A stretch of DNA of 64,000 nt from Candidatus Peribacteria bacterium (GTDB lineage Bacteria > Patescibacteriota > Gracilibacteria > UBA1369 > 2-02-FULL-48-14). The notes under the pieces were generated by a model that ran no database searches, was not told the origin of the DNA, and saw only the letters and a program-made list of their open reading frames with translations. Every line of letters begins with the position of its first letter. Within the stretch, counting starts at the first letter, position 1. Below are positions 33,003 through 42,351 of the stretch, one piece after another. A program made the translations under genes and the position numbers. The stretch spans positions 1-64,000 of the forward strand of contig CALRGE010000002.1 of NCBI GenBank assembly GCA_943357175.1. Reading direction: 5' to 3'.

Positions 33003-34604
33003 TCAATAAACCTCTGCTAAATAACAATCCTTGCAGAAGACTTTTTCAGTTTGATTAGGGTCAACAGTGCTCATAATTTGTTTTGAGCATTTATCACAAT
33101 TTCTTTGCGCCAAATCAATTTGATTTCGTTTTTTCTGTCGAGCTTTGTGTCTGCAAAGTGGGCAATTTTGTGGGTGTGGAATTCCGTTCTGCGCATAAAA
33201 ATCAATCTCTTGTGGGATCAATTTGTAGCTCTTATTACAATCAGAGCAGCTTAAATTTGCATCAGATTTTACGGCATCCTCCACGTCTCGCCATTTGTAT
33301 CCAGCCGCCAAAACTTCTTCTTTGCTGAGTGGAAAAAGATCCATCGCCAAAGTGTCGTTGTATGCATGAGGAGATAAATTTTTTGGGAAAAATTGACCAT
33401 ATTCGCCTGATGCAGTCATTTGAGAAATAATTTTTGCTTTCAAAGCTCGATACTCTTTTTCTGAATACTGCTTATTAAAAATACAGAATTTTTTTCGCTT
33501 TAAGCCCACGCATCCAAAAACTTCATCACAACCCGTGCATGAAAAACAATATTCCATGTTTGAATTGTTCGTTGTGCAAGTACTGCAAAATTTCAAATTA
33601 TAAGCGCCGTCGCCGGTAGCAGTACATTGATAAACTAACTCGGCTTTGCTACCCCAAGAAGTATAATCCATGCAATCTTTAACCGGTCCAATCAATCGTG
33701 CACAATATTTACAATCTTCTAAATCTCTAGAATCAAAACACCAAGAGCTATTTTTTGAGTTGTACAAATGATCACCTAGCGAATTTTGATTTTGTTCCTC
33801 GTGTAAATCTCGCACAGGCTGAGTTTTGAAAAACTCCTCACATTTTTCCCGCAAATTTCCCAAACCAGACGAACTTTCTAAATTCAAATCCGCCTTCATT
33901 GCCAAGTATTCTTCCTTTGAATACTGCTTGTTAAAAATCATGTACTGCTTCTGGCGCTGATTCACGCAGCCAATACAATCCTGACAAGCAATACAGTCTT
34001 TCAAAAAGTAACTATCGTGACAATTTTTGCAATCTTGAGAATATTTAAGCCTTTGGCAGCCGGAGCAATCAATGCATTCGTAGCAAAGTTCACTCTCATA
34101 AATAGTTGAACAATCGAAAGTATTTTTACAGTAATAAATTCGGTTAGAAAAATAGCAATCTTCATCATAATCTGCTTCGCCAATCAGATAGCAATTTTTC
34201 AAATACCCGGTGCAATTTGTGAAATCGCTATTTTCCAGCGTGTCTCCAATCACAAATACAGACATCTGTGGAACTCTATTTCGCAGCGCTTCAAATTGTT
34301 CAAAAAACGGCCGCCCAAAATCAAAATCGACTCCGTAATTCATTGCGTCCCATTCATCACTCCACCAAATTTTCTGATCATAAACCGGAAAAGGCACACT
34401 TGGCGAATACTGCGACACAATCTTTTTCCCTGATAAATCACAATTTCTATAGAACAAATTCTTTGAATTTCGCTCAGTTAGTCTCCGCACAAGCCTGCAC
34501 TTTGGACAATCCACCGGTGCTGGCACCGAAATTCGCTGATAGTAAGCCGACTCGGTGTCATCAATCTCGAATGATACTTGGCAGTTTTGGCAGGGTTTTA
34601 ACAT
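33003..34604 (-). CDS. Large Cys-rich CxxC-repeat protein (paralogue 1)
   Basis: 533 aa with zinc-ribbon-like ends: CQNCQVSF and CPKCRLVRR at the N-terminus, CPLCRHKARQKKRNQ and CDKCSKQ at the C-terminus. The middle has many CxxC and CxNC pairs at regular spacing (CYECIDCSGC, CKNCHDSYFLKDC, CIACQDCIGC), consistent with a repetitive metal-binding or beta-helical fold. A module with IFNKQYSKEEY occurs twice, so the protein has an internal duplication. I know this type from CPR genomes; its function is unknown. Confidence 0.75.
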   Translation of the reverse strand: MLKPCQNCQVSFEIDDTESAYYQRISVPAPVDCPKCRLVRRLTERNSKNLFYRNCDLSGKKIVSQYSPSVPFPVYDQKIWWSDEWDAMNYGVDFDFGRPFFEQFEALRNRVPQMSVFVIGDTLENSDFTNCTGYLKNCYLIGEADYDEDCYFSNRIYYCKNTFDCSTIYESELCYECIDCSGCQRLKYSQDCKNCHDSYFLKDCIACQDCIGCVNQRQKQYMIFNKQYSKEEYLAMKADLNLESSSGLGNLREKCEEFFKTQPVRDLHEEQNQNSLGDHLYNSKNSSWCFDSRDLEDCKYCARLIGPVKDCMDYTSWGSKAELVYQCTATGDGAYNLKFCSTCTTNNSNMEYCFSCTGCDEVFGCVGLKRKKFCIFNKQYSEKEYRALKAKIISQMTASGEYGQFFPKNLSPHAYNDTLAMDLFPLSKEEVLAAGYKWRDVEDAVKSDANLSCSDCNKSYKLIPQEIDFYAQNGIPHPQNCPLCRHKARQKKRNQIDLAQRNCDKCSKQIMSTVDPNQTEKVFCKDCYLAEVY

Positions 34605-34645
34605 TTAATTCTGCAGTCTTTAATTGATGCTATATTTACAGATTT

Positions 34646-35026
34646 TTAAACAATATGCCAGCACTGAGGCTCAGCTTTTTCAAAAACCTCCCTGTATAAG
34701 GCTAAAGTTGTAGAGCTATATTCTGGTAAACGCGAGTTAAATTCAACTTTTGTATATGGCCTGTGATCTAAATAGCTTCCATAAACTCTATCGCAAAATT
34801 CACGATACGCTCGAGTATCTAAAATATGAGCATGCCAAACTTTATCAATTGGTAGGGAATACATCGGCAGCTCACCTGCATGATGAAGTCTAAGAATTAA
34901 ATACTTCTTATATTCAGAAATTAACTCCAACACTTCATCTTCTGCAAATCCAAGTTTTTCCAAGCGTGGAATTAAGAAGCTTAAATCTTCATTCTCTATT
35001 TGTTCTGTCTGAAATTGTTTATTCAT
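34646..35026 (-). CDS. Glycine-rich-domain-containing-protein-like (GRDP/DUF1399) protein
   Basis: 126 aa. The segment LPIDKVWHAHILDTRAYREF and then YGSYLDHRPYTK carries the D-x-x-WHAH...Y...C...G...H-x-P pattern of the GRDP-like family (PF07173-type). Helical, soluble and of unknown role. It lies between the two Cys-rich paralogues on the same strand and probably shares a regulatory context with them. Confidence 0.75.
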   Translation of the reverse strand: MNKQFQTEQIENEDLSFLIPRLEKLGFAEDEVLELISEYKKYLILRLHHAGELPMYSLPIDKVWHAHILDTRAYREFCDRVYGSYLDHRPYTKVEFNSRLPEYSSTTLALYREVFEKAEPQCWHIV

Positions 35027-35150
35027 TGTAAGTGATAATTAACAAGATAATAATCACTATTTAAACCTTATCTTAAAATATGTAAAACAAATGCTGTCAG
35101 CAGTTACTAACGACAAAAATCAGTTTTTTAAGTTCTGACGATAATTTAAT

Positions 35151-36788
35151 CTAATAAACAGCCTCAAGATAACATTTCTCACAATAAACGGTCTCTAGCC
35201 TTTCAGGAGCGTAGGAGGTTTGAAAAGTATTTTGACAATCAGCATTCATGCACTGGCGGTTCCAAAATTGCATTAGTGGCATTGATTGAACTCTTTCTAT
35301 GTATCGGCAGTTTGGGCATTTTTGTGGAGTAGAAATGCTATATTTTTGGTAGAAGTCTTTTTCTTGTTTAATCAATTTAAAGTGCTTATTGCATTCCAAG
35401 CAGATTTTTAAATCTTCAGATTCCGAAATGGAACGCACATTATCTTCAATTTCTTTCCACTGCCATCCTTCATTTTCGGCTTCTTCTTTTGTACAAGGAA
35501 AATAAGTATATGCCAAAGATTCGTTGTAAGCATAAGGAGAAATTGCAGTAGGGAAAAACTCTCCCCACTCACCAGATTCAATCATATTTTTTATTATCAC
35601 AGTCATGAGCTCCTCATATTCATCTTTACTATATTGTTTATTCAGTATGCAATATTCCTTATATTTTAGCCCTTCACAGCCAAAGCAATTTTTGCAATTA
35701 CGACAAGAAATACAGTAATAACAATCCTGGTCTGCAGTTACGTAAACCATAAAAGCACTGTCATGACAGCTCGCCGAACCGATTTGTTCATAGCCGTTCA
35801 CCATGTTCAGTCCTGCAATTGTAGAGTCATGCACGTTGGTGGTTTGAGCGCCTCCAAGTTCGCAATAGCGGCTGTCTTGTTGGTCAAAAAGATCATATGA
35901 ATCAAAACAATTTTTGCAATTTCTCAAAATATCACCAGTACAATTTTCCGTATTAGTATTACGAGCATATTTGTAAATTGCTTTTGCTTTTATTTCTTCA
36001 AATTTCTCCTTAAATTCAGCTAGTTTTTCTGCTGATGCAAGTATGCCACGAGTTTTTTCTTCATACTCTTCTTTGTTCAATTGTTCGTTAAGAAACATAT
36101 ATTCTTTATGTTTTTGCCCGATACATCCAAAACAATTTTTGCAAGAACTGCAATCAATTAAAAAGGAGCTGTTTTGACAATTTTCACAAAACTGGCAATA
36201 AAAAGATTCGTAACAGTTCACGCAACTTATGCATTGATAAGTATAGCTGCACATAAGATTAGCCTCGCCATCAACATCAAGTTGAGAGGCGAAAGCTACA
36301 CGTGAATAAAGACAGTTTTGGCTCTCCCACGGTGCAAAACATAAATAACAATCTTTGGAATTTCCACCATAATTACAGAAATCACAGTTAATCATGTTGT
36401 CGGGAATATGCAGTGCTTTCTTTGGAACAAGTTTTTGCAGTTCTGAAAACTGTTCAAAAAAAGATCGAGTCGGGTCGTATTCTCGCCCATAATCCATTGG
36501 ATCCCATGCATCGCTTTCCCATTCTTTGTGCTGAAAAACCTTGAATGGCTTGTCATTCGAATAAACAGAGATAATTTCACGGCCTGTAAGATCACATTTT
36601 CTCTTATAAAGACTCCGTTCATTGCGAAAACTCATTCTCCGTTGACGTCTGCATTCAGGACATAATGTTGGAGCAGGTATTGTAAATTGTTCATTGTTAA
36701 AAGTCGGCGAAATACTCTCATAGAATTTTATATCTTCCGGAAAAACCGTGAAGCCCTTACCACAGTGTTTACAATTTTTCTCCATCAA
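35151..36788 (-). CDS. Large Cys-rich CxxC-repeat protein (paralogue 2)
   Basis: 545 aa, same architecture as the gene at 33003-34604: N-terminal CKHCGKGF ribbon and CPECRRQRRMSFRNERS, a Cys-dense centre (CENCQNSSFLIDC, CKNCFGCIGQK, CYYCISCRNCKNC), and C-terminal CPNCRYIERVQSM with a further four-Cys ribbon. The duplicated module appears as LNEQLNKEEY and LNKQYSKDEY. The two are clearly homologous over their whole length but strongly diverged. Start ATG is 36788; Met2 at 36785 is an alternative. Confidence 0.75.
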   Translation of the reverse strand: MMEKNCKHCGKGFTVFPEDIKFYESISPTFNNEQFTIPAPTLCPECRRQRRMSFRNERSLYKRKCDLTGREIISVYSNDKPFKVFQHKEWESDAWDPMDYGREYDPTRSFFEQFSELQKLVPKKALHIPDNMINCDFCNYGGNSKDCYLCFAPWESQNCLYSRVAFASQLDVDGEANLMCSYTYQCISCVNCYESFYCQFCENCQNSSFLIDCSSCKNCFGCIGQKHKEYMFLNEQLNKEEYEEKTRGILASAEKLAEFKEKFEEIKAKAIYKYARNTNTENCTGDILRNCKNCFDSYDLFDQQDSRYCELGGAQTTNVHDSTIAGLNMVNGYEQIGSASCHDSAFMVYVTADQDCYYCISCRNCKNCFGCEGLKYKEYCILNKQYSKDEYEELMTVIIKNMIESGEWGEFFPTAISPYAYNESLAYTYFPCTKEEAENEGWQWKEIEDNVRSISESEDLKICLECNKHFKLIKQEKDFYQKYSISTPQKCPNCRYIERVQSMPLMQFWNRQCMNADCQNTFQTSYAPERLETVYCEKCYLEAVY

Positions 36789-36922
36789 AGGTACTTTAGC
36801 ACACTTTGGAGCTCCGTGGTGGAGGATGTTAGAACTAATTTTATATTAGGTAAAAGTTTAGAATTCTCCACAAGTATTCTAAACATTCTTTAATTGCAAA
36901 TTCAGTGTGTGAGTCACATTTA

Positions 36923-37318
36923 TCAGTTTCTTTGAAGTTTATTAATGGTTCTATGAAATTCCTCAACTTTTTCTGCCGCCCCTTCTTTTAGTGGAAGTAT
37001 CTTATTATCCACTCTTAGTTTAATAATTGCGTCACAAAAACCCCACATAATATCTGCGATAATTAACAATTTATTTTTAACAACCATAGAGCCCATCACA
37101 TCAAAAAAATTAACAATTAGTTTATCTTTCCCATCAGATACAGCAGTATTAACTACTGCAGTGTGCAAGTTTGCATGTGCACCATAATTATTAAAATGCT
37201 CATTGTACATTTTTATTACATCATTAAGTGGTTTAAATTTATCCTCTATTAATTGGTATGCCTTGGCTTTTATTATTTGTCCAATATAGTCATCAAAGGT
37301 GAACATATTTTTAGCCAT
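36923..37318 (-). CDS. Hypothetical protein
   Basis: 131 aa starting MAKNMFTFDDYIGQIIKAKA. Mostly helical, slightly basic, no signal peptide, no recognised motif. AT-rich. Placed between the Cys-rich paralogue and an SLH gene on the same strand. Confidence 0.5.
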   Translation of the reverse strand: MAKNMFTFDDYIGQIIKAKAYQLIEDKFKPLNDVIKMYNEHFNNYGAHANLHTAVVNTAVSDGKDKLIVNFFDVMGSMVVKNKLLIIADIMWGFCDAIIKLRVDNKILPLKEGAAEKVEEFHRTINKLQRN

Positions 37319-37379
37319 ATCAATCTAAAGTTACTAGATATAATCCTAATTTCTTATATCGTGTCATTTGGGGTCTCTT

Positions 37380-38576
37380 TTATAATGTCAGGAGTCTATA
37401 AAGATTTTCACTTATACCTGCTCTCTTCATCTCTCCATTCGGAAGAAAATCTCCAGAAGATTCTTCAAGGAGACCAAGTGATTCTGCGGTAAATACATAT
37501 GGTGCAAACCATTCTGCAGTATCAACATCTTCAAATTTAGTCTGATATGTCCCAACCAACTCAGTAGATTGAGAATTTAGCAGCATTTTTAATGCTTCCA
37601 CTTTATTGACAGTACTTGCAGGTCTAAAAGTACCATCTGGATAGCCGCTAACCCATCCTTCTTGCTTGGCGTAACATACATACTTTGCATACCAGTCATC
37701 TGTGACATCAGGAAAACAATTAGAATATATGGTTTGATCTGGATTTATATCTTTACCTTCAACTAGAATTTTTAGAAGTTCAGCTCTGTTAATCATTGCA
37801 TTAGGTTTAAATGTCCCATCCTCGTAACCACTTACAATTCCATTTTTATACAGATAGATGATTGCATTGAAGTTAATATTATTTGCCTCTAAATCTGAAA
37901 AAGTTGGACTATCTAAAAAGCAGTCGAGCTTTTGGTTATCATATGAATAACCTTCAGGGCATGTCCAACCTTCACCTGGTTGAAGTATACCAAAATAACT
38001 TGGTGTATAACATGAACCATTAGTTAAATCATAAATTCCATTGGAATCATTGCACGCACCTTCAAATAGAGAGGTTGTTCCTAGTTTACTTATTTTTAAA
38101 TCTAAATCTTGTATTATCACTCCGAAAGCTAAATCAATCAAATGTTTGTATTCGCTATTTTCAGAATCATTAGGCATAAGCGCCCAATCTCTCCATATAT
38201 TCCTTGACTCTGCTTGTAGTTGGCTTATTAGTTCTTCATCTGAATAGGAAGATAAAATATTGTTAATGATATTCGCTTTTGCTTTTCCATAAGTTAAAAG
38301 CTGATACCAAATATAATCAGATGTAAAAGTAGAACTTTCATCATAGCACATCTCTGTTTCCCAGTAGCTTGTAGAACTATCTTCCCATCCATCCTCACAA
38401 ATAACACTACCATCAGAATAATCAGGGCCCGCACTACAATTTACTCCTCCATGATAAGAACATGCCCCACTTGTTGCTAAGACATAATTTAGGTTAACAC
38501 TAAACAATGCACCAAAAATTATAAATATTCCTAAGATCCTTATGTAATGAATAGAAGAATAAAATTTAGTCATCAC
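37380..38576 (-). CDS. Secreted SLH protein with Cys-rich N-terminal region
   Basis: 398 aa. Signal/anchor helix at ~12-35, then GACSYHGGVNCSAGPDY and further Cys (a YHYH-like GACSxHGGV box found in other secreted bacterial proteins). Three SLH repeats at the C-terminus: ~230-285 (IVSGYEDGTFKPNAMINRAEL), ~290-345 (WVSGYPDGTFRPASTVNKVEA) and a final partial one. It should sit on the outer surface. Start ATG 38576 or Met2 38573. Confidence 0.8.
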   Translation of the reverse strand: MMTKFYSSIHYIRILGIFIIFGALFSVNLNYVLATSGACSYHGGVNCSAGPDYSDGSVICEDGWEDSSTSYWETEMCYDESSTFTSDYIWYQLLTYGKAKANIINNILSSYSDEELISQLQAESRNIWRDWALMPNDSENSEYKHLIDLAFGVIIQDLDLKISKLGTTSLFEGACNDSNGIYDLTNGSCYTPSYFGILQPGEGWTCPEGYSYDNQKLDCFLDSPTFSDLEANNINFNAIIYLYKNGIVSGYEDGTFKPNAMINRAELLKILVEGKDINPDQTIYSNCFPDVTDDWYAKYVCYAKQEGWVSGYPDGTFRPASTVNKVEALKMLLNSQSTELVGTYQTKFEDVDTAEWFAPYVFTAESLGLLEESSGDFLPNGEMKRAGISENLYRLLTL

Positions 38577-38582
38577 TTATAT

Positions 38583-39650
38583 TTAAGGTCTTTCCTGATA
38601 AAAATCTGCATATCCCTTTTCTCTATATGTTTTTAAACCATTATTATTAAGTACAAATATACTAAAATATGGACCGTAATAATTAAAACTATAATCACTT
38701 ATTGAGGGGCCATAATACTCATCATCATTGCCGAACGGGTCCATAAATCTCTCCTTTTCTAGCATTTTAGCTTTCTTTTCCTCAAAATTTTTGACGATTC
38801 TATCCCATTCGCCCATATCATCAATATTCTCATCTGATAGGTTACATACATATGAATATTGTTTCATTTCTTTGTTAATATCTTTCCAATCTTTCCACGA
38901 ATCTTTTCTGTTATTAACGACGAGAGATTGCTTATATGAATCTGTTGCATATAAGCAAAGATTTAAAAACTTTGATGGTATTTTGTGTTCGTAGGAGAAA
39001 TACATTAAAGGAAAACTTGATATGTGTTCATATGTTTGAAACACCGCTAAGCCTTCTTTCTTGAAGAGATGGGGTGTTAAGCTCTTAGGATATTCACCAA
39101 TCTCAAGTTTTAACAAACCATTCACCATAAAAAGTCGTAACTCAATAGCCTCTGTAATCCATCTAGGCTCACTAGCAGCATTTTTTACATCCAGATATGG
39201 TATTACTATAGAATGATAAAGTCTGTCATCAAAGTCCACCTCACCATTCTTCCAAAGTAAATTACCCTTAATGTTAAATCTTAATTCTTCAATTGTAGAA
39301 TCTTTCCCATACTTTTTTTTGTAATTTTCAAGTAGTTGAGTTTTCCACTTTTCTGGATCTTTTGCTTTGATTAATTTGCTTTTATTTAAAACCTTATGAA
39401 GTTGACTTATTGCTGGATGTTTAAAGACATTTACTAGATCTATATCGACATCAATGCGGCAGTTACAAGATCTCTCAGGTAGCAGTTCATTAGTTAGTGT
39501 GAAAATTCCTTTACCCAACAAGGCCAAGTGAACTTCTGAAGCACGGAAGAAGAGCCAAATTAAAAGCACAGAACCAAAAAGATTATAACCGAGGTAGTAA
39601 GAGCAAAAAACGCCCACTCCAATGATAATACTGAGAATTTTTGAAAACAT
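38583..39650 (-). CDS. Membrane-anchored hypothetical protein
   Basis: 355 aa. Two short hydrophobic helices at the N-terminus (IIIGVGVFCSYYLGYNLFGS, VLLIWLFFRA) and a long soluble Lys/Tyr-rich region with no recognised domain. It ends 6 bp before the SLH gene, so the two are probably co-transcribed. It is divergent from the XRE regulator of the integrated element; which side of the element boundary it belongs to is unresolved. Confidence 0.55.
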   Translation of the reverse strand: MFSKILSIIIGVGVFCSYYLGYNLFGSVLLIWLFFRASEVHLALLGKGIFTLTNELLPERSCNCRIDVDIDLVNVFKHPAISQLHKVLNKSKLIKAKDPEKWKTQLLENYKKKYGKDSTIEELRFNIKGNLLWKNGEVDFDDRLYHSIVIPYLDVKNAASEPRWITEAIELRLFMVNGLLKLEIGEYPKSLTPHLFKKEGLAVFQTYEHISSFPLMYFSYEHKIPSKFLNLCLYATDSYKQSLVVNNRKDSWKDWKDINKEMKQYSYVCNLSDENIDDMGEWDRIVKNFEEKKAKMLEKERFMDPFGNDDEYYGPSISDYSFNYYGPYFSIFVLNNNGLKTYREKGYADFYQERP

Positions 39651-39694
39651 ACAATATTAATTTGTACTAAGTAAATTAAGCATACCATATCCGA

Positions 39695-39712
39695 TTTTGG
39701 GATATTCCAAAA
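39695..39712. promoter_or_regulatory. 18-bp palindrome before the XRE gene
   Basis: TTTTGGGATATTCCAAAA, symmetrical except for one central mismatched pair. It lies between the divergent genes at 39650 and 39733 and is a likely operator for the adjacent XRE regulator. Confidence 0.6.
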
Positions 39713-39732
39713 GGGGATTTAACATTCCCTTC

Positions 39733-39948
39733 ATGAGCAGTATACATTCCAAAGATTACAGGTTAATGATCGAGCGCCTTAGGAAGGCCAGAATTGCTTC
39801 TGGATTTACTCAGTTGCAGGCTGCAGTGGCCCTTAATAAACCTCAGTCTTTCATTTCTAAGGTAGAGAATCATCAAAGACGTATAGACGTATTGGAGCTT
39901 AAAGACTTTGCCAAGATCTATAAGATAGATGTTTCAAAGTTACTGTAA
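39733..39948 (+). CDS. XRE-family helix-turn-helix regulator
   Basis: 71 aa from ATG 39733; a TTG 12 codons upstream lies inside the palindrome and is less likely. Residues ~11-65 are a Cro/C1-type HTH: IERLRKARIASGFTQLQAA then PQSFISKVENHQRRIDV and ELKDFAKIYKIDVSKLL. It is the first gene of the element and probably controls lysogeny-like maintenance or the divergent promoter. Confidence 0.88.
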   Translation: MSSIHSKDYRLMIERLRKARIASGFTQLQAAVALNKPQSFISKVENHQRRIDVLELKDFAKIYKIDVSKLL

Positions 39949-39990
39949 GTATCAAGCGTTATTATTGACAAATAATAGCATTTCTTCAAA

Positions 39991-41151
39991 ATGCATTTGT
40001 TAAATATGAATATAAAAATGCTAGATCCAGATGAGTTAAATCGACGTTTTCATGTGATTTTAGAAGTGATCAAAAATCCACTTCAATCAGATGGACCTTT
40101 AAGCGCCGAATTTAGGACTGGAAGTATACTCGCTGAACGTATTCATGATTACATTGATTATGCTAAACAATTTGAAGCGATAGGACTCTTGCAGCATGAT
40201 GCAGCTAATAATCTTAAAGCTTTCGAATCTCTACAGAAGATTGCAATGACAGATCTTGATATAATTCTATTAGAAATAATGAAGCGTATTGAAGATAATG
40301 GCTTGAGCTCTAATAATTTTACACAGATTTTTAATAATTTTAATCGTTATAAGTCGAATGAAATTTACGATCGGGAATGGAGGCATAGTCCTATCGGCGA
40401 TGGTTGGGAAAACAAACAAGCTCTTGAGCTTATGTTCAGCTGTATTATTGATATTTGTAGAGAATTGGTAGGTTCTGGCCAACAGATATTAATTCAAGAC
40501 TACTTAGAGTTTAAAAATGAAGAGGCAAAAATGCGTAATGAAGGAGATGTAAAAGTACCGATGACTTATTCTATTGCCTTAGCAGAACTTAAGAGATTTA
40601 GGGAATCTTTACTCGGCAGAAGGTATAGAGCTTGGCAATTACTAGATGATGTATATCAACTTGTGACCATCGGGCATAAGTTTCTTTATGAATACGCACA
40701 ATACTTTTTTAATGAAGCACACATTTATTCTTTTAAACTGACCACTATTCATAATTTCTTACTTCTTCCACCTTTTCAGGGTATTAAAGACATATCAGAT
40801 GCCGAGGAACTAGTTCTATGGAGTGATGGAAAGAATAAAATCAGTTTTTCTTCTGGGTATTTAAGATTTAATTCATATAATGTTCGTGCGTTAATGAAAA
40901 ATAAGATACCCATTAGGATTTTTGACGTGGGAAGAAAACAAAAATCCCTCTACTTATCCGCAGAAGTATTACATACAAAATTTAAAGAAGAATACGGGCA
41001 TTGCCTTCAAACAATTCAAAAAAATAGGAATGGAATTCTAAATGCTTTTAAAAAACATGCCAATTCACAAAATACTCAACTCCCAGAAACATTTTGTGAA
41101 AAATTTCTTTCTACGGAAAACGGAGGCCTATACCTAGGACAAGAAAATTAG
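39991..41151 (+). CDS. Hypothetical element protein
   Basis: 386 aa from ATG 39991 (Met6 at 40006 and Met10 at 40018 are alternative starts). Largely helical, soluble, Lys/Asn-rich. It has a Trp/Arg-rich YDREWRHSPIGDGWENKQ segment but no recognised catalytic motif. It follows the XRE gene by 42 bp. Role unknown. Confidence 0.55.
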   Translation: MHLLNMNIKMLDPDELNRRFHVILEVIKNPLQSDGPLSAEFRTGSILAERIHDYIDYAKQFEAIGLLQHDAANNLKAFESLQKIAMTDLDIILLEIMKRIEDNGLSSNNFTQIFNNFNRYKSNEIYDREWRHSPIGDGWENKQALELMFSCIIDICRELVGSGQQILIQDYLEFKNEEAKMRNEGDVKVPMTYSIALAELKRFRESLLGRRYRAWQLLDDVYQLVTIGHKFLYEYAQYFFNEAHIYSFKLTTIHNFLLLPPFQGIKDISDAEELVLWSDGKNKISFSSGYLRFNSYNVRALMKNKIPIRIFDVGRKQKSLYLSAEVLHTKFKEEYGHCLQTIQKNRNGILNAFKKHANSQNTQLPETFCEKFLSTENGGLYLGQEN

Positions 41152-41256
41152 ATTAAGGGATTAAGGTAATATTTTACCCTGTTAGACAGGATTGATTATG
41201 GGCTGATTAAGGGTCAGTTCTCTTTTAGCATATAACCATACTTTTTAATTATAAAT

Positions 41257-41535
41257 ATGAAAATAATAGAAAAAGACGATGGTCGTTACTGGAAAACAAG
41301 TTCTTTCAATACATCAGCATATCTTTTGTGCAAGGGGTTTGAACTTGTAAATATCACTCCTTTGGATAATCCAAAAAAGAAAGAATTTGTATTTTGTGAT
41401 AGGCCTGAAAGAGAGCAAGTACTTCATAATTTTAGTTTTTCTGGAGAAGATGATCCTGAAGTAATGGTAGATGCACGTAAACTTATTTTGTGTATCCGAG
41501 TTTTGAAGGAAAAGCTTTATAGTAACCAATTCTGA
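41257..41535 (+). CDS. DUF5659-like small protein
   Basis: 92 aa. SFNTSAYLLCKGFELVNITP ... KEFVFCDRP ... VDARKLILCIRVLKEKLY fits the DUF5659 pattern (a start with T..LAAyL...G, a hydrophobic F-x-F strand, then VDAr.y...i..LK..l). Such proteins occur in phages, plasmids and CPR elements; function unknown. The stop is one base from the next start. Confidence 0.55.
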   Translation: MKIIEKDDGRYWKTSSFNTSAYLLCKGFELVNITPLDNPKKKEFVFCDRPEREQVLHNFSFSGEDDPEVMVDARKLILCIRVLKEKLYSNQF

Positions 41536-41536
41536 A

Positions 41537-41707
41537 ATGTTAAAACCCGAAACAATCCGGGACTTTCAAGAAGCCTACCTAAAGGACTTCGGGAAATCTA
41601 TCACTGAAGAAGAGGCTGAGGAATTGGGCCACTCATTACTTACTCTTTTGAATATTTTTTATAGACCTATACCAGCCAGCCAAATTGATGCCAACAAACC
41701 ACCTTAA
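41537..41707 (+). CDS. Small protein, element-type, 56 aa
   Basis: ATG 41537 follows the TGA of the upstream gene directly. MLKPETIRDFQEAYLKDFGK then SITEEEAEELGHSLLTLLNI and a short proline-rich end. This helical small protein resembles ones often found on mobile elements and integrative plasmids (KxxxxFxxLYxxxFGxxLSxExAxExAxxLLxLxxxIYxPI). The coupling and conserved look support it as a real gene. Function unknown. Confidence 0.65.
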   Translation: MLKPETIRDFQEAYLKDFGKSITEEEAEELGHSLLTLLNIFYRPIPASQIDANKPP

Positions 41708-41757
41708 AAGGGGTCGAATTACCTGCCTTGCAAGCTCGATACTTTAACCCCTTAAAA

Positions 41758-41898
41758 ATGCACAACAATTATATCCAAAAAATCCTAAATCATCCAGCAA
41801 TTCGCAACTCAACAGCAAGTCATCGTCGGCATGTTGTACACGGCACGCGCCCATTTGCCGGCTATACATTTTATGCCTACTGGGCTAGGCACAGATAA
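41758..41898 (+). CDS. Small basic protein, 46 aa
   Basis: Begins MHNNYIQKILNHPAIRNSTA and ends FAGYTFYAYWARHR, rich in His, Arg and aromatic residues. It is on the same strand, 50 bp downstream of the 56-aa gene and 37 bp before the ssDNA-binding-like gene. No family recognised; codon usage is consistent with the flanks. Called mainly on context. Confidence 0.4.
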   Translation: MHNNYIQKILNHPAIRNSTASHRRHVVHGTRPFAGYTFYAYWARHR

Positions 41899-41935
41899 TA
41901 TCAAAACCCTTTTATAATTTTTAACAATAAACAAT

Positions 41936-42337
41936 ATGTCAAAGTTTTCAATTCCTTTCTACAACCAAATCCTTATCTCTGAAGGCTGTTATGAAGTCTT
42001 GATTAAAGATATGCAGCTCGGTACCAATAAATTTAACCAGAAGGAGCAGATAAGAGTAATTTTTGAATTTCTTGATTCCGGATTTCCCGACAAATCAGAT
42101 AAAAAAGCTACGATCTCGGCTTACTATACAAAAACACTCCACCCGACCGGCAATCTTGTAGCAAAATTCATAAAGCCACTTTTAGGAGATATCCCAACTG
42201 AAGAAGAGTCAGGAAGCAGTGAGTTCGAGTTAGATCAATTTCTTGGAAAGAAATGTGAGATACAGATCGTTCATCACATCAAAGAAGACTGTGAAATCAT
42301 CGCCGTCGTGAATCAAGTTAATCGAATCCTTCTTTAA
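41936..42337 (+). CDS. Phage-type ssDNA-binding (OB-fold-like) protein, tentative
   Basis: 133 aa, beta-rich. The features YEVLIKDMQLGTNKFNQKEQ, IRVIFEFLDSG, a conserved-type LHPTGNLVAKFIKPLLGD and FLGKKCEIQIVHH match the DUF669-like group of phage single-strand-binding proteins, in which the paired strands and S-x-L-x-K-x-L box occur in this order. It lies 14 bp before the replication ATPase, as such proteins do. Confidence 0.5.
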   Translation: MSKFSIPFYNQILISEGCYEVLIKDMQLGTNKFNQKEQIRVIFEFLDSGFPDKSDKKATISAYYTKTLHPTGNLVAKFIKPLLGDIPTEEESGSSEFELDQFLGKKCEIQIVHHIKEDCEIIAVVNQVNRILL

Positions 42338-42351
42338 ATAATTAAATTAAA

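Noticed and set aside
36801-36820. Possible left attachment repeat of the integrated element (TTTGGAGC)
   Set aside because: Only 8-9 matching bases to the tRNA-Gly end, expected by chance; no longer copy of the tRNA 3' end was found.
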